In this document: positions 44,701 through 53,249 of the stretch, piece by piece
Position numbering within the stretch: position 1 is the stretch's first letter
Layout: each line of letters starts with the position of its first letter
Assembly: GCF_024868665.1 (NCBI RefSeq)
Contig: NC_079898.1
Coordinates: 10,252,981-10,316,980 of the forward strand
Source: Triplophysa rosa
Taxonomy: Eukaryota > Chordata > Actinopteri > Cypriniformes > Nemacheilidae
Length of the DNA: 64,000 nucleotides
Reading direction: 5' to 3'
The notes under the pieces: model-generated
The model's input: the letters and a program-made list of their open reading frames with translations, nothing else
Told to the model about the DNA's origin: nothing
Database searches by the model: none
Position numbers and translations under genes: made by a program

Positions 44701-46877
44701 ACAGGAATACCCCATAGATCCCTGTTAGGACCCTGTGGGTTTCTCTGCAGTCAAAACCTCGTCACACAGCATGCACGCATGTCAGAATAGATAACTGTAA
44801 TGGGACCTCTTATGTTATTTATTCTGCCAGAGATAAATGAGCTCAAAATGATAAGACCCTACCATCCACCGGGGCTGAATACGGATCAGCCTGATGCTCG
44901 ATGCATGCTAAAAATACAGCTGTTGAATGTACTGTACTAGGCTCTGAATGTAAATGAAGACAAACTTTTCTCTTGACTCCTCTAATCAAAGTCGTGGGAA
45001 TTGTTAGTGGTTGTCTTTTATTCAAGACGCTGTCACGCTTGAGCTTTTGGAGGACACCTGAAGACAAATTAACCTTTTTTACCAGCACCTGCTTATTTAA
45101 TTTCCAGTATGCTTTGCAATTGATATGAATGCAAAATGTGATATTATAAACGTTGATAAAAGGTTTAAAGGTTTTTTTGGAGGATCTATTGACAGAAATG
45201 CAATATAATATACATAACTATGTGTTCAGAGATGAATAAAGACCTTACATAATGAAGCGTTATGTTTTTATTATCTTAGAATTAACCATTTCTATCTACA
45301 TACACCGCGGGTCCCCTTACATGGAATTCGCCATGTTGTTTCTTCAGTTGCCCTAAACTGACAAACTCCTCTATAGAAAATGATTCGTAAATACATTATC
45401 TCCTCCTGCAAAGACAAAAAAATGTGATGACATCTTAGTTCTGTGTCAGCCACCATAGTGCTTCAAAAGGGAGGGGTGGAGTGAGCCTTTGATTGCAATT
45501 CACAACCTCACTACTAGATGAAGCTAAATTTCATACACTGGACTTTTAGTTTGTATTATAGTCAGTGGGTTGGAATAAAGTGTGATAATGTAAATCAATT
45601 TTATCTGCCTAAAAATTGTTCACTTACTTACACAGTCACCAAATTAGTAATTTATTCACACGTAATGTTATTTCAAATGTATGGCCTCTTGTGAATATCT
45701 ACAGAAAAGAAATCATGACAGAAGGTTTGTATCCTGTATTTTAAGATGTATTTTTTACTGGATTGGATTTAAAACAACCTGAACAAGGACTTCCATATAC
45801 TGTACTTTTACTAAAAAAAGGCTTGTCTGATATTTGATGGTTGGCGACAGTTGCTAAGGTAGGATTGGTCAGTCAGATCAAATGAATCGCGTGTGAAAAC
45901 AGTCTAGACGTGTTGTGTTCAATAGCTGAACAGTCTTGAGCTCAAGCAGTGGAGCATTTCACAGAGCAGGTGACCCTGACATGTATTAATGCATGTAAAG
46001 AGTTTATCGGTTAAGAGGCTCAATGTTACGCAGAAGTGCAGTAAATCTCCACTAAGAGGGAGAGATCCCTGTTGCCGGACCCACTTTCACAGTCATCCTA
46101 ACTTGAACTCAGTACTAGCTGTATCACTCCATGCCTTTCATAGTGAATAGTGGATGCAAAAAGAAACGTTGCACCATTGAACCCAAAACATGTCCCACTC
46201 CATGTATCCACGAAAATGTCTAGATTAGAACTGAATTATATGAACTATGCCAAATTCTTCCATTTTCATGATGGAGCAACAAATAAAAGAGATGTAATGA
46301 CACAGACATCTGAAAGTAACAGGACTGTGTACGGTGTAGTTTTATTACTGCCACAGTAAAATGGACATACAATGGGACCATGTGCTGAAGATGAGATGGC
46401 CAAGCATTTGTGCATTTGTTCAGTTGCATAGAGAATGTTTTCTTGCTAATGATGGATTTTATTATGTATCAGACAAACATGCAGAGGTCCTGTGAAAAGG
46501 GACTTATCAATTATCAGAGTATAAAGATTTCTTTAGTGGAAAAAAAACACCACTAAAAGTAGTGGAGGCCAGCTATTTTTTATTTGTCTGCTACATGTAT
46601 TTTTACTTCTTACGTAGACAAAATGGTCTAACCATCAATTTTGTTTGCTTGGTATAGTCAGTTTGTTTGAAATGTCCTACTTTGAAATGCTGATGGAATA
46701 AGAGATGGAAGAATACAAAGTAGTTGCAGACCCCATGGAGCGCTAAACCCCCCTTTCTGCCTCTCTCTGTCTCAATCACTTTCTATCTTTCTAAGCAGAA
46801 AACGAAAGGAAAACACATTTTCATACCTTTGAAATGTTGCTGGACCTGCTTGCAGAATGACCGAGCGGCTTCTCATT
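20425..46877 (-). CDS. marchf8: E3 ubiquitin ligase MARCHF8 (membrane-associated RING-CH), 5' exon missing
   Basis: Coding exons on the - strand: 46877-46827, 41235-41156, 39721-38912 (cassette), 29231-29051, 23306-23171, 20729-20425. Without the cassette the splice gives [15 protein letters not shown], a complete C4HC3 RING-CH domain (CRIC, PCHC, FVHQSC, CCELC), then [16 protein letters not shown], two transmembrane helices ([20 protein letters not shown] and [20 protein letters not shown]) and a cytosolic tail ending CMEILHV. The family places ubiquitin on endosomal and plasma-membrane proteins for lysosomal down-regulation. The tail ([20 protein letters not shown]) resembles MARCHF8, not MARCHF1. 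The first coding exon, equivalent to the mammalian start beginning MNMPLHQIS, was not found and may lie past 64000. Confidence 0.9.
21048..21330. mobile_element. Palindromic MITE (family A), copy 3
   Basis: AAAGAGACGGTTCACCCAAAA at the left and TTTTGGGTGAACTGTCACTTTAAG at the right are inverted. It lies within the last marchf8 intron. Confidence 0.7.
23171..23306 (-). CDS. marchf8: marchf8 coding exon with TM1
   Basis: 136 nt between CTGCAG and GTTAGC. It encodes [20 protein letters not shown] through EEIKQ, covering the first transmembrane helix and the short lumenal loop. Its 5' end follows K of LRK in phase 0 and it leaves one base for the next codon. Confidence 0.93.
24709..24984 (-). 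repeat. 3' LTR of the gag-only element
   Basis: 276 bp with TG...CA ends, 3 mismatches to its partner at 26648-26923. It is preceded on the element strand by the polypurine tract, which marks it as the 3' LTR. Confidence 0.87.
24933..26624 (-). CDS. Gag-like ORF of the LTR element
   Basis: 563-residue uninterrupted frame. The chosen start is [20 protein letters not shown] just inside the 5' LTR; an upstream in-frame ATG lies in the LTR. The first ~115 residues resemble a retrotransposon capsid helix region ([20 protein letters not shown] then [14 protein letters not shown]). The rest is extremely Pro/Ser-rich with no zinc knuckle, protease or polymerase motif that I can find, and it runs through the polypurine tract into the 3' LTR. 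Whether the low-complexity part is translated is uncertain. Confidence 0.6.
   Translation of the reverse strand: MPTLPPGLADVLKADMAIREMRQSGRPLERYAEEFVELSSRVSWSDPFLNNIFLTGLDDDLLALLVLPFAEDSSLEDFINQVLQVMGSNFRVGDAEEDLSGRHPEPVERGGSAPTRSISSPHSSAKPHHRRKRRGRRHASPASSKPIQPDFEACSEPFLLGFQARSELDPLGLPEIREPVPPSLQKPPEPAKEENLLDSWVDWDEPCLLPGGSELPVCPATSTEVAPLPLALASGSRVMVCLGRTHVPRNPNKTGTPTLPLQPPRPKPTAPRQLLHPGSPSSHPQPSISGEGSPWVYQSASAAWQKDPQSPSSASEPQTPSRPIVPVTSPQPHPPSSASSSGRPLARPGSLLPPDPSGSVGEPPSPKDSAPPATPRCSFPSALLAFFLPSTTPWSSVAPVSPRTPRSSPPPQSSATSVPPGPAGSLVSPWLIGSLSPPQTPPPPGSPLSVGSLTSSASPPPRRRPPSAPSAITITVVVWIPAGSSCSGPLLSPRWLLLPSTPPWFFWLSACPHLSSTKLRPPPEPPPALLCWICYGARSRLFGRGRTVTIHRLPSLTTGLHFP
26648..26923 (-). repeat. 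5' LTR of the gag-only element
   Basis: Direct repeat of 24709-24984. On the element strand it is followed by GAATACTGGACC; a TGG lies six bases in, so a primer-binding site may start there, but I cannot match it to a tRNA. Confidence 0.87.
26924..29050 (-). other. marchf8 intron sequence, no gene
   Basis: AT-rich intron DNA between the LTR element and the RING-CH exon. The only clear feature is a short (TG)n at about 28160-28189. Confidence 0.5.
29051..29231 (-). CDS. marchf8: marchf8 RING-CH exon
   Basis: 181 nt after CTGTAG. It encodes [20 protein letters not shown], then [20 protein letters not shown] and [20 protein letters not shown], holding seven of the eight zinc ligands of the C4HC3 RING-CH. 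The first Cys comes from whichever upstream exon is joined. It ends K|GTGAAT. Confidence 0.95.
29888..30475 (-). mobile_element. Probable antisense LINE 3' end
   Basis: AATCAGAATCAGAAGAGCTTTATTACCAAGTGTGC followed by CACACACAAGGAATTTTCTT is a block I recognise as a common fish retrotransposon 3' region. No reverse transcriptase can be seen. Family and right boundary are uncertain. Confidence 0.4.
31650..32492 (-). mobile_element. Truncated LTR element: one LTR plus the 3' part of its internal region
   Basis: On the - strand a polypurine tract (AAAGGGGGGATTC) precedes a 332-bp LTR candidate (31650-31981) starting TGTCACAAACCC and ending TTGTTACA. The internal remnant encodes a repetitive frame with [16 protein letters not shown] and [16 protein letters not shown] units. 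No second LTR or gag start is found, so the copy is 5'-truncated. It resembles in plan the element at 24709-26923 but is a different family. Confidence 0.6.
33312..33572. mobile_element. Palindromic MITE (family A), copy 4
   Basis: TTTAAGGTATAGTTCTCCC at the left, ATGACATGAGGGTGAGTAAATTATTTTAGG at the right, with the usual GTCAATGGGGTCCAATG core. The right terminus is decayed. Confidence 0.55.
34640..34690 (+). repeat. SINE/LINE 3' tail fragment
   Basis: TTACATTTATTCATTTGGCA then GACGCTTTTATCCAAAGCAACTTA matches the conserved tail shared by several fish SINEs and their LINE partners. No tRNA-related head is seen next to it. Confidence 0.55.
35922..36211. repeat. Fold-back repeat with ~105-bp arms
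   Basis: The left arm (TTTAAACGTCTCAAATCATTC, later CACAGCAAACAGCGCATCCTAG) is the imperfect reverse complement of the right arm (CTGTTTGCTGTGACGG, GAATGATTTGAGATGTTTAAA). About 70 bp separate the arms. No ORF. Confidence 0.7.
36284..36520. mobile_element. MITE family B, copy 1
   Basis: Starts CCCCGGTTTCAGAGACAAGGCTTAAG and ends GGCTAAGCCTTGTCTATGAAACCGGGCC, so the termini are inverted repeats. Body includes GACATATCTTAAAATATGTC, a perfect palindrome. Further copies at 50731-50967 (opposite orientation) and 58783-59022. Confidence 0.8.
36880..37110 (-). pseudogene. Antisense Tc1 transposase fragment (left half)
   Basis: Read on the - strand it gives [20 protein letters not shown], then a block ending VMIWAAM, the central catalytic region of a Tc1-like DD34E transposase. 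After [11 protein letters not shown] the frame jumps to the region just before the C-terminus, so the intervening ~100 residues are deleted. Confidence 0.7.
37107..37512 (+). pseudogene. Tc1 transposase C-terminal fragment (right half)
   Basis: Reads [18 protein letters not shown], then [49 protein letters not shown] and a C-terminus [10 protein letters not shown] with TGA at 37510-37512. The second Asp (QQDLAPAH) and the Glu (NPIENLWG) of the catalytic triad are visible. The first Asp and the N-terminal DNA-binding domain are absent on this strand. Confidence 0.85.
37953..38207 (-). pseudogene. THAP-domain reading frame, frameshifted
   Basis: Starts [20 protein letters not shown]; the C-x4-C, W and C-x2-H spacing ([23 protein letters not shown]) fits a THAP zinc finger. 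After LGQYKQ the frame hits a stop, but the next frame continues [16 protein letters not shown], so a small indel broke it. THAP fingers of this kind occur in P-element-like transposases and in domesticated proteins; here the surrounding repeats favour the former. Confidence 0.55.
38912..39721 (-). CDS. marchf8: marchf8 810-nt cassette exon (long isoform)
   Basis: Bounded by CGCATGCAG on entry and CTGCAG|GTTGGT on exit, 810 nt (divisible by 3), one open frame. It encodes a Ser/Pro-rich, probably disordered ~270-residue segment ([20 protein letters not shown] ... [17 protein letters not shown]). Entry completes an AG|T Ser codon and exit leaves AG for the Arg of RICHC. Inclusion therefore gives [11 protein letters not shown], and skipping gives [10 protein letters not shown]: both keep a Cys two positions before the next ligand. 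Long MARCHF8 isoforms with a comparable insert are annotated in mammals, as far as I recall. Confidence 0.82.
39955..41020. mobile_element. Palindromic MITE (family A), copy 5, split by ~850 bp
   Basis: Left arm TTTAAAGAAACAGCTCATCC and right arm TATGGGTGAGTTGTTCCTTTAAG are inverted. The centre, about 40070-40915, is unrelated sequence and probably a later insertion. Its edges carry TGACCCTTCGC and GCGAAGGGTCAATTC in inverted positions. Confidence 0.5.
41156..41235 (-). CDS. marchf8: marchf8 coding exon before the RING-CH
   Basis: 80 nt after TGTGTAG. It reads [20 protein letters not shown] then SNQDIC plus AG of an Arg or Ser codon, matching the mammalian segment before RICHC. Its donor is AG|GTACAT. 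It can join to either the RING exon or the cassette exon in frame. Confidence 0.88.
41396..41686. mobile_element. Palindromic MITE (family A), copy 6
   Basis: GATAATTCCCCCAAAAATGAAAATCC at the left and TTTTTGGGTGAACTATCACTTTAAAG at the right. It lies ~160 bp upstream of a marchf8 coding exon. Confidence 0.65.
41950..42290. repeat. Imperfect tandem repeat, unit about 60-110 bp
   Basis: Phrases such as GTGAATGCACAAACGCGTTA, CATATCTATAAAAACC and CAGGACAAACGCGTCATATC recur several times with drift, alternating with GAGCACATTG-like words. It lies within a larger repeat whose left part starts near 41690. Confidence 0.5.
42468..42650 (+). mobile_element. tRNA-derived SINE
   Basis: A tRNA-like head with an A box (GATAGCCTAGTGGGAG) and B box (GGATTTGATTCC near 42528) spaced as in a pol III promoter, followed by a body with CTTCCTGTCCTCTCTATC and a tail of short A-rich repeats. 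It resembles cyprinid HE1/DANA-type SINEs in plan. Confidence 0.75.
42668..42800. mobile_element. Fragment of the 54572 mariner-type MITE family
   Basis: TAAGAGACCACTCCAAAATTTATTTCAG and the run GAACTTGTGATGAGATTTTTCCC recall the family also seen in nefm intron 1 and at 54572-55041. No intact ends. Confidence 0.4.
42801..46826 (-). other. marchf8 intron, no further gene recognised
   Basis: Long AT-rich intron. I see no convincing ORF, RNA gene or repeat with readable ends. Confidence 0.4.
46827..46877 (-). CDS. marchf8: marchf8 short upstream coding exon
   Basis: 51 nt between TTTCACAG and GTATGA, encoding exactly 17 codons, [17 protein letters not shown]. This matches the mammalian MARCHF8 segment NEKTLGHS...SSNISK and leads in phase 0 to the AGSPTS exon. 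It is the most 5' coding exon I can place. Confidence 0.83.
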
Positions 46878-47254
46878 CTGTGAAAGAAAGGAAACAAAAG
46901 GGTTTTGAGAACAACGCTTACAATTCCATTCAAAAGAAACAAAGAGATTAAAAACTTTTACGTACAAAGTCTACAGCGACTGACCTCGAAAAAGTGTTTT
47001 TTAATAACACTGGAACCTTCAATTGCGATTCTCAGTGTACTCTACAATCTTGCACACTTTAAAATATGAAATACACCCACACAAGAAGAAAATAAGACAT
47101 TGTTAGAGATTCAACAAAACGATTGCTGTAATTGAACAGTTTTCATGCTGAATATTTTTCAGCTGGTTAATTCTTCCCTCAAGCGTTGAGGAGCGATGTC
47201 TGTGTTATTATTTATAGGTCAGCTGTGAGTGGGGTGGGTATATTAACACAGTAA

Positions 47255-47954
47255 AGGTCTTTGCAGATACAATCCGAAATTTTCGTATACGTTATTTCGT
47301 ATTCGTCATCCTAAAAATTCGTCACGGACAGAAACGTTGCACACTGAGTCCGATGCGTATTTATTAATCCGTTGCGAAAAAAAATCGCAAAACAATACAA
47401 AATGGAGTCTTCAAGCAGTGATGACGATTTTGTTGTCCTCTCTCTTCTTAAAAAGAGAAAAAAAAGAGGAAATATTGAGTCCATCCAGTCCGGGTTGCAT
47501 AACGAGGAAGGAGAGTTCCACCTCTTTATCATGGAACTGCGGGATTATCCTGACCGATTTCAAATTTACTTCAGGATGTCAGTTGCTCAGTTTGACGCTT
47601 TGCTAGCGATACTGAAGCCACATATTATAAAGAAGACCACCAATTTCCGTGAACCAATTGATCCTTAAAGGAGACTGGCAGTATGTCTAAGGTGTGGACA
47701 CACGCGCGCACACACTCTCACCAAACTGCGGCATCGGACGAGTTTTACATTAGGGACAATAGCCAAAACACCTTTGAAAACGATTCCTACGGATGCGAAA
47801 AACGCAGAAAATCGAACCCAGTCCGAATTTTTTTATGACGGACGAAAATATCGGAGGCAGTGTGTAAATGTGATTGACACAACGTGAGGTCGTATTTATT
47901 TTTTAACGTCCGAAATTTTCGGACGCAGATTTCGGACTCAATGTGCAATGGGCT
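47255..47954 (+). mobile_element. PIF/Harbinger deletion derivative with TAA duplication
   Basis: The left end AGGTCTTTGCAGATACAATC and, reading inward from the right, AGCCCATTGCACATTGAGTC are imperfect ~30-bp inverted repeats sharing TCCGAAAT. TAA lies immediately on both sides (47252-47254 and 47955-47957), the usual 3-bp Harbinger target. The interior keeps only the start of the transposase gene. Confidence 0.82.
47402..47668 (+). pseudogene. Harbinger transposase, N-terminal remnant (88 aa)
   Basis: Starts MESSSSDDDFVVLSLLKKRK and continues EFHLFIMELRDYPDRFQIYF then MSVAQFDALLAILKPHI and TNFREPIDP before TAA. The RF..YFRMS..QFD.LL...PHI..KTTNFREPI pattern is characteristic of HARBI1-like transposases of ~400 residues. 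The DDE domain is missing. Confidence 0.8.
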
Positions 47955-47959
47955 TAAGT

Positions 47960-49500
47960 TTCCCTCTGTGACACTTATTTGATCAATTGCAAAACAAACA
48001 TGGATGCGCACCAGTTGAAAGTGTGCAAGGACAGGCCGAGTGAACCATTTTGACATTATTGGCTTTGAGATTGTTTGTCTGATGAACAACAGATCAGTTC
48101 TTTATTGCGCCACTTCAACAGCCTTCATTTTAATTTTATTTATTTGCACAAAAGTGTTTAATAGAATTTAGTAAATGTAGCGTTAAATAATAAAACGTTC
48201 ATTTTTGTTATCACTGAATAATATTTACTACACACAGTGTGGTCCAAAAGTCTAAGGTCACTAGTGAATTTTTTGTCAATTTTAGACAAAGCAATTTCAA
48301 AACATTTAGTTTATTTTCGTTAATGTATTTTTTTTCAGCAAGATCTAAGAGCATTCCAATAAGCATTCTGTGTGTTGCTTATTTAATAAGTGACTTTTAA
48401 AATGAATAATATACAACATTTTTTTGATTTATTAGTTATTTATTTTGGATGTAGATTTTTAATGTGTATGTCAACCATTTGCAACCATTCTTTCCTGATG
48501 ATATACGGATATTTGCAAAGACTCTTTATCTTCAGAAAGAAAGCAACACTCAAAACTCACATGACAACGTACTCAAGTTTAAATATTTGTCAGAGACAGT
48601 CACCTGTTTGTCTTTGAAATCTTGTATTAGCTTTGTCTACGGATTGGGAATGTCATGCAATGTCATGCTGATTGAATCCATGCTCACACAGACATTTGCT
48701 TAGCAGAATCAATATCATATTCATATAAATACTTTGATTCAACATCTCATTCTTTTCTCATTTTCCTCAGACAGGCAGATTCTCAAGTGCGGTCTTTGTG
48801 CTATGAAGAAAAAGTACATATGCTCCAGTGAAAAACTAGATCTGTCAGACATCTCTTCTCTTTGTTCTCTTTGAACTGACTGAAACACATAACAAGAGCC
48901 CAAGAGCTTATAAACAGACTGTACACAACACATAAAACCCTATTGGTTGCGACCAGTTTTCCCCAGAGGAATTTGTGTTTCACTTTGTGATTTTAATTCC
49001 TTACGAATATAACAAGTCCGTTTTTTCACACAACCTCAGTAAAAAAATATAGAGCAGACACCTTGGCTTTGTTCAGCTATTGTAACTACTCTGAGAAATG
49101 TAAGCCTGCAATGTCTGTGATAGAGATGTCATTTATTAATGCTTTTCTTTATGACTTTCATCAAACTGCATTACGGATTCAGATATTTTGCTTACTTTCC
49201 AGGTAGAAAAACAGTCGGTGGTTACTGCTGTCATCTCATTCAGCGTAAAACAAATGTCCACAGGAGAGTCCAATCACAGACTCTCAGATCACAGTGAAGC
49301 ACATAACACAAGACGTCCCCTGCTAATAATTATAACTCGGATATCAATTAAAAACCAACTAAACGAAAGAACCTGTGAAAAACTTGCACGTGCCAAGTTC
49401 GTATTTCCGCCCTGTATGAACGTTGGGGCAGTAATGGCACTAATATCAGTGGTTGGCAGAGAAAAGCTCTGTAACAAAGAGGCCTTTGGCAGCATGTGCT
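47960..49500. other. No gene recognised
   Basis: AT-rich DNA. GTGTGGTCCAAAAGTCTAAGGTCACT near 48239 looks like the end of a Tc1-type MITE, but I could not find its partner. Confidence 0.35.
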
Positions 49501-49513
49501 ATGATTAGTGAGC

Positions 49514-49514
<1 letters not shown>

Positions 49515-49585
<71 letters not shown>

Positions 49586-49590
49586 GTGTG
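49515..49590. repeat. (GT)n microsatellite
   Basis: About 75 bp of almost perfect GT repeat directly left of the TIR element at 49605. Confidence 0.95.
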
Positions 49591-49604
49591 CATTCATGTT
49601 TGTA

Positions 49605-49850
49605 TATCCCGGTGGGGACCTAAACCTGAATACACACCAACACATGGGGACTCGTGTCACCGTGGGGACCAAAATTGAGGTCCCCAGGGGTAAAACAGCT
49701 AATAAATTGTACAGAACAATATTTTTTACAAATCTAAAAATGCAAAAAGTGTTCTATGATCTTTAGGTTTAGGGATAGGGTTAGGGGATAGAATACACAG
49801 TTTGTACAGTATAAAAACATTACGCCTATGGACTGTCCCCACGGGGATAG
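49605..49850. mobile_element. TIR-bearing short element between GT microsatellites, copy 2
   Basis: Left end TATCCCGGTGGGGACC and right end GTCCCCACGGGGATAG are ~15-bp inverted repeats. Very similar to 4616-4855 over the whole length, including GGTTTAGGG(AT)AGGGTTAGGG. GT-rich repeats lie on both sides (49515-49590 and 49866-49931). Confidence 0.7.
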
Positions 49851-49865
49851 TCAACCAAAGCCTGT

Positions 49866-49931
49866 GCGTGTGTGTGCGTGTGTGTGCGCGTATGTGTGCG
49901 TGTGTGTGTGTGTGTGTGCATGTGTGTGTGT
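49866..49931. repeat. (GT)n-rich imperfect microsatellite
   Basis: GTGTGTGCGTGTGTGTGCGC... continuing to TGTGTGTGTGTG, right flank of the TIR element. Confidence 0.9.
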
Positions 49932-50730
49932 GAGAGCTCAATGTTTTGAAGTGAACTGAACTCTACTGCTGAGAGGTCTAATACATGTGAAAGCATGTGC
50001 AGCAGCAGAAGGACATACTCTTTATCTTTAATCATTGCTGCTTTTACTCACGTCTCTTGCCTTTAGCTGTTACCATGGAGATAGCAGCGGAAGGGGACGG
50101 AGTGCTTAATCCCTGCTGGTTACTGCATGTGTTATTAAGATATAAAACAAAATTGCTCATCTACACTCAGTTTCCATACAGATGCGCACAAGAGGTTACG
50201 GTCATGTCCTTATAACTTTTTGTTTGAATTTGAATGAATGAATTAAACTGAATATGGCTGGGCAATACAGCGAATTATATATTTAAAATAATTTTGGTGG
50301 CAATAAAATAAATAATAATAAAAAATAAAATAAATTGTACATGTATTAGTTTATAGCAAATGCTTTTATCCATGAGGAAGACAAATAAATAAGAAACAAA
50401 GTCAAAATTAAGTAATGCAACAACTTGAAGCTGACAACAATAGCAACCAAATAAAGTCATTAGAACCAAATAAAATTTCATTAGACCTTTCTTTCTTACC
50501 CCTTTAGAGGGAGAATGTAAATCTCTCATCACAGACCAAAAGTACAAAACTTGGGTATGAGGTATCTAATATTAATAAAATTAATTTGTACTAATAACCT
50601 TGACACCTGCATATGACAACTTTGAATAGAGAAACAGTCTTGTAGATGATCAAAAAGAGATTAAGTTAAACCAAATGAGCGATATGAGACAATTCAACTT
50701 CGATTTTATTTAACTGATTTAAAAAACCTA

Positions 50731-50967
50731 GGCCCGGTTTCACAGACAAGGCTTTACCTAAGCCAGGACTATGCCTTAGTTAATTTAGCCTATTTAAGTA
50801 GCTTTTATTAAAATACCTAAGAAAAGCATTACCGATGTGCATCTTGAGACAAAACGATGGCACTGATATATTTTAAGTTATGTCAGGGCAAGTTATTTTC
50901 AGTTAAGACAGTTCAAAATTAATTTTAGTCTGGGACTAGCCTAAATCCTTGTCTGTGAAACCGGGGC
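50731..50967. mobile_element. MITE family B, copy 2 (reverse orientation)
   Basis: GGCCCGGTTTCACAGACAAG at the left and CTTGTCTGTGAAACCGGGGCC at the right. The internal order is inverted relative to 36284-36520. Confidence 0.8.
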
Positions 50968-52740
50968 CTAGTGTTTTACAACTCGACCTTTTAAGTCAGT
51001 TCAAAATAATTAAGTTCAACTGACTTAATTATAGCTAACTTGAGTTAACTTAAAAATTTAAGGCAGCTGAAATTGGTGACATTTTTAACAACGAGATTAA
51101 AACTGTATCGCAATTACTATGAGTTTCAGGTACTTTCAATGGAGATACGGTTGAATGTTAACTTCACTCCAGGTGTGTTGTGGCTGTGTAAAGGCGACGG
51201 CAGAAATGAAGCGCTAATGCGATGTTGTTATGCATCCGCAGCGCTTCATCAGCGAGTGGGCAGATCCAGAATAATGAGGCGAGCTTCAAGGTTTCCATGA
51301 GTGCACAGATAATATAATGAGATGACAAATGCATGACTGCCGCTTCAATATAATATGACAGGGACGATTAGAGGAGAAAACAGCACTGTGAGGTTTGCAG
51401 GAGATGAGCGCTATCTACAAATCACTCAGCATGCTCAAATAATGAGCAACAATGAGTAAATGTTAAACAAAGCTTATAATAACACTGGCAAAAAACTTGG
51501 AATAACGAAAAACTTGCTTGGAATAGTAAACTTTGCAGCAGTCTCTCTATTTTGTAAGCAATGTTTATCTGATGGTCTGTGAATGTCTGTGGGAGGTCTG
51601 TTGGCATACAAAACTAAACTGCTGATGTACACAGTATTTCCATTTCTAAGAAAAAGGTCTCAGGTGTGGTTACCTCATAACAACGTCACCATCATTTCCA
51701 CAAGGTTGCACTATTGTCGGTTAAAGCTTTGCAGAGAGCATTCGAGCCTAACCTCGTCGCAGTACGTGTGGCGTGTCTGAGAAGAGGGAGAGCCTCACAG
51801 AGAAGATTGAATTATCCTACTTGCTGAGTAGAGGTTGTTATCGGTCCTGAATGTAGGCCTGTGACAGATGGTCATTCTGCATGGGCTCATCTGGCTGCTT
51901 TTTCTCTCCATCTCTCACACTCTCTATCTCCATGTCTCATTGCCTCTGCAGACAGTTATAAACGCTGTAACATCGCTGAGGAGGAACGAGATCCCTGCTA
52001 CAATCTCACAATCACTGTCATTTCATTCTCCCTCTTTTTTTGTTCTGTTTTTCACTTTCCTTGTGTGCAAAGGCAGCTCTGGATTTTTTATTGGTTAACG
52101 TTTGACTGGAAATGACACAATACAATTTTGAGGACATGTGTGGGGTTCCAATGACAAAACAAAAATAAATTGTGTTTCTCAAAGTGTTACGGTCAAAGGA
52201 TAAGATTGCAGTTAAGATGATGTGTTAATCGAGCAAAAATACACATATTTATACATACAGTATTACATATCACTTCTGTGCTTCTGAAACCTCATATCTC
52301 CATATTCCCTGATTTTTATTTTTTGCCATAAATTATTATTATTAGTCACCATTTATGTTTGTCACAAATATTTAACCAATAAAAAGTACTAAAATGTGTG
52401 TTTATTTAAAAAAGAAAGTGTGTTTTTCCACCTGAAAAACAACAAATTTGGACATCCAAGGTTTCAGAAGGACAGTGATGATATCAAACAGTTTGGGCAA
52501 TGAGAGATATAACAGTTGGATTACATAAACTGTAAAACACAACCGAATTCCATAAATTATATCTTAAAAACTGTAAAGCTGTATACTAAAAGTAAAACTA
52601 CACAGAAAAGGCCAATTTACATTATGATGCATTTTAGTAGAACAACCCAATTTCAACAACTTACAAAGATTTGTTTAGTGGTTTACATGATGTTGCCATG
52701 CAGCTGCTCATAAAAACTGTAAAAGTATGGTATAACAATT
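50968..52740. other. No gene recognised
   Basis: Unique-looking AT-rich DNA without a supported ORF. Confidence 0.35.
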
Positions 52741-53246
52741 AGGGCTATCAAAAGATTAATCGCATCCAGAATAAACGTTTGTGTTAATAAACTTTATAAT
52801 AATATAATATGTGCATGCTAATTTAGTACTTGTAAAAACACACACATACATGCACTCTAAAAAAAAGCCGTAAAAATAGGGCACAATATACTGTATTAAT
52901 ATGAAGGAATTTTCCGTGTTCATTTTTACAGTTGTTTTACCTGTATTTTACATTTTGCACTGCATTCATTTGCAGTTTAGCATTAATGGAAATGTCTGTA
53001 AAATAAAGGAAAATGTACTGGTCATTTTCTGCCAGTACTTTATCTGTTTTTTCACGGGAGTTTTTTTTTACAGTGTGCATATATTTAAGAAAAATATAAA
53101 AATGAATAAAAATGTATATATTGTTGGTAAATATATGTGTATGTGTTTAAAAATACAAAATTAATATGCACAGTACACAGACATACATTATGTAAACACA
53201 AACTTTTATTCTGGATGCGATTAATCTAAATCGTTTGACAGCCCTA
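52741..53246. mobile_element. MITE family D interrupted by a family C MITE
   Basis: The ends AGGGCTATCAAAAGATTAATCGCATCCAGAATAAA and TTATTCTGGATGCGATTAATCTAAATC...GACAGCCCT are ~35-bp inverted repeats. The family C MITE sits inside at 52853-53077. Confidence 0.75.
52853..53077. mobile_element. MITE family C, copy 2 (nested)
   Basis: CACTCTAAAAAAAAGCCGTAAAAATAGGGC at the left, TTTTTTTTTACAGTGTG at the right, body nearly identical to 8856-9074. Confidence 0.72.
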
Positions 53247-53249
53247 ATA

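Noticed and set aside
48739..48933. - strand frame with QREQREEMSDR after a CAG, considered as a marchf8 upstream exon
   Set aside because: No good donor in phase 0 and no real similarity beyond charged residues.
49348..49593. 81-aa ORF with His-Thr repeats
   Set aside because: It is a translated GT/CA microsatellite.
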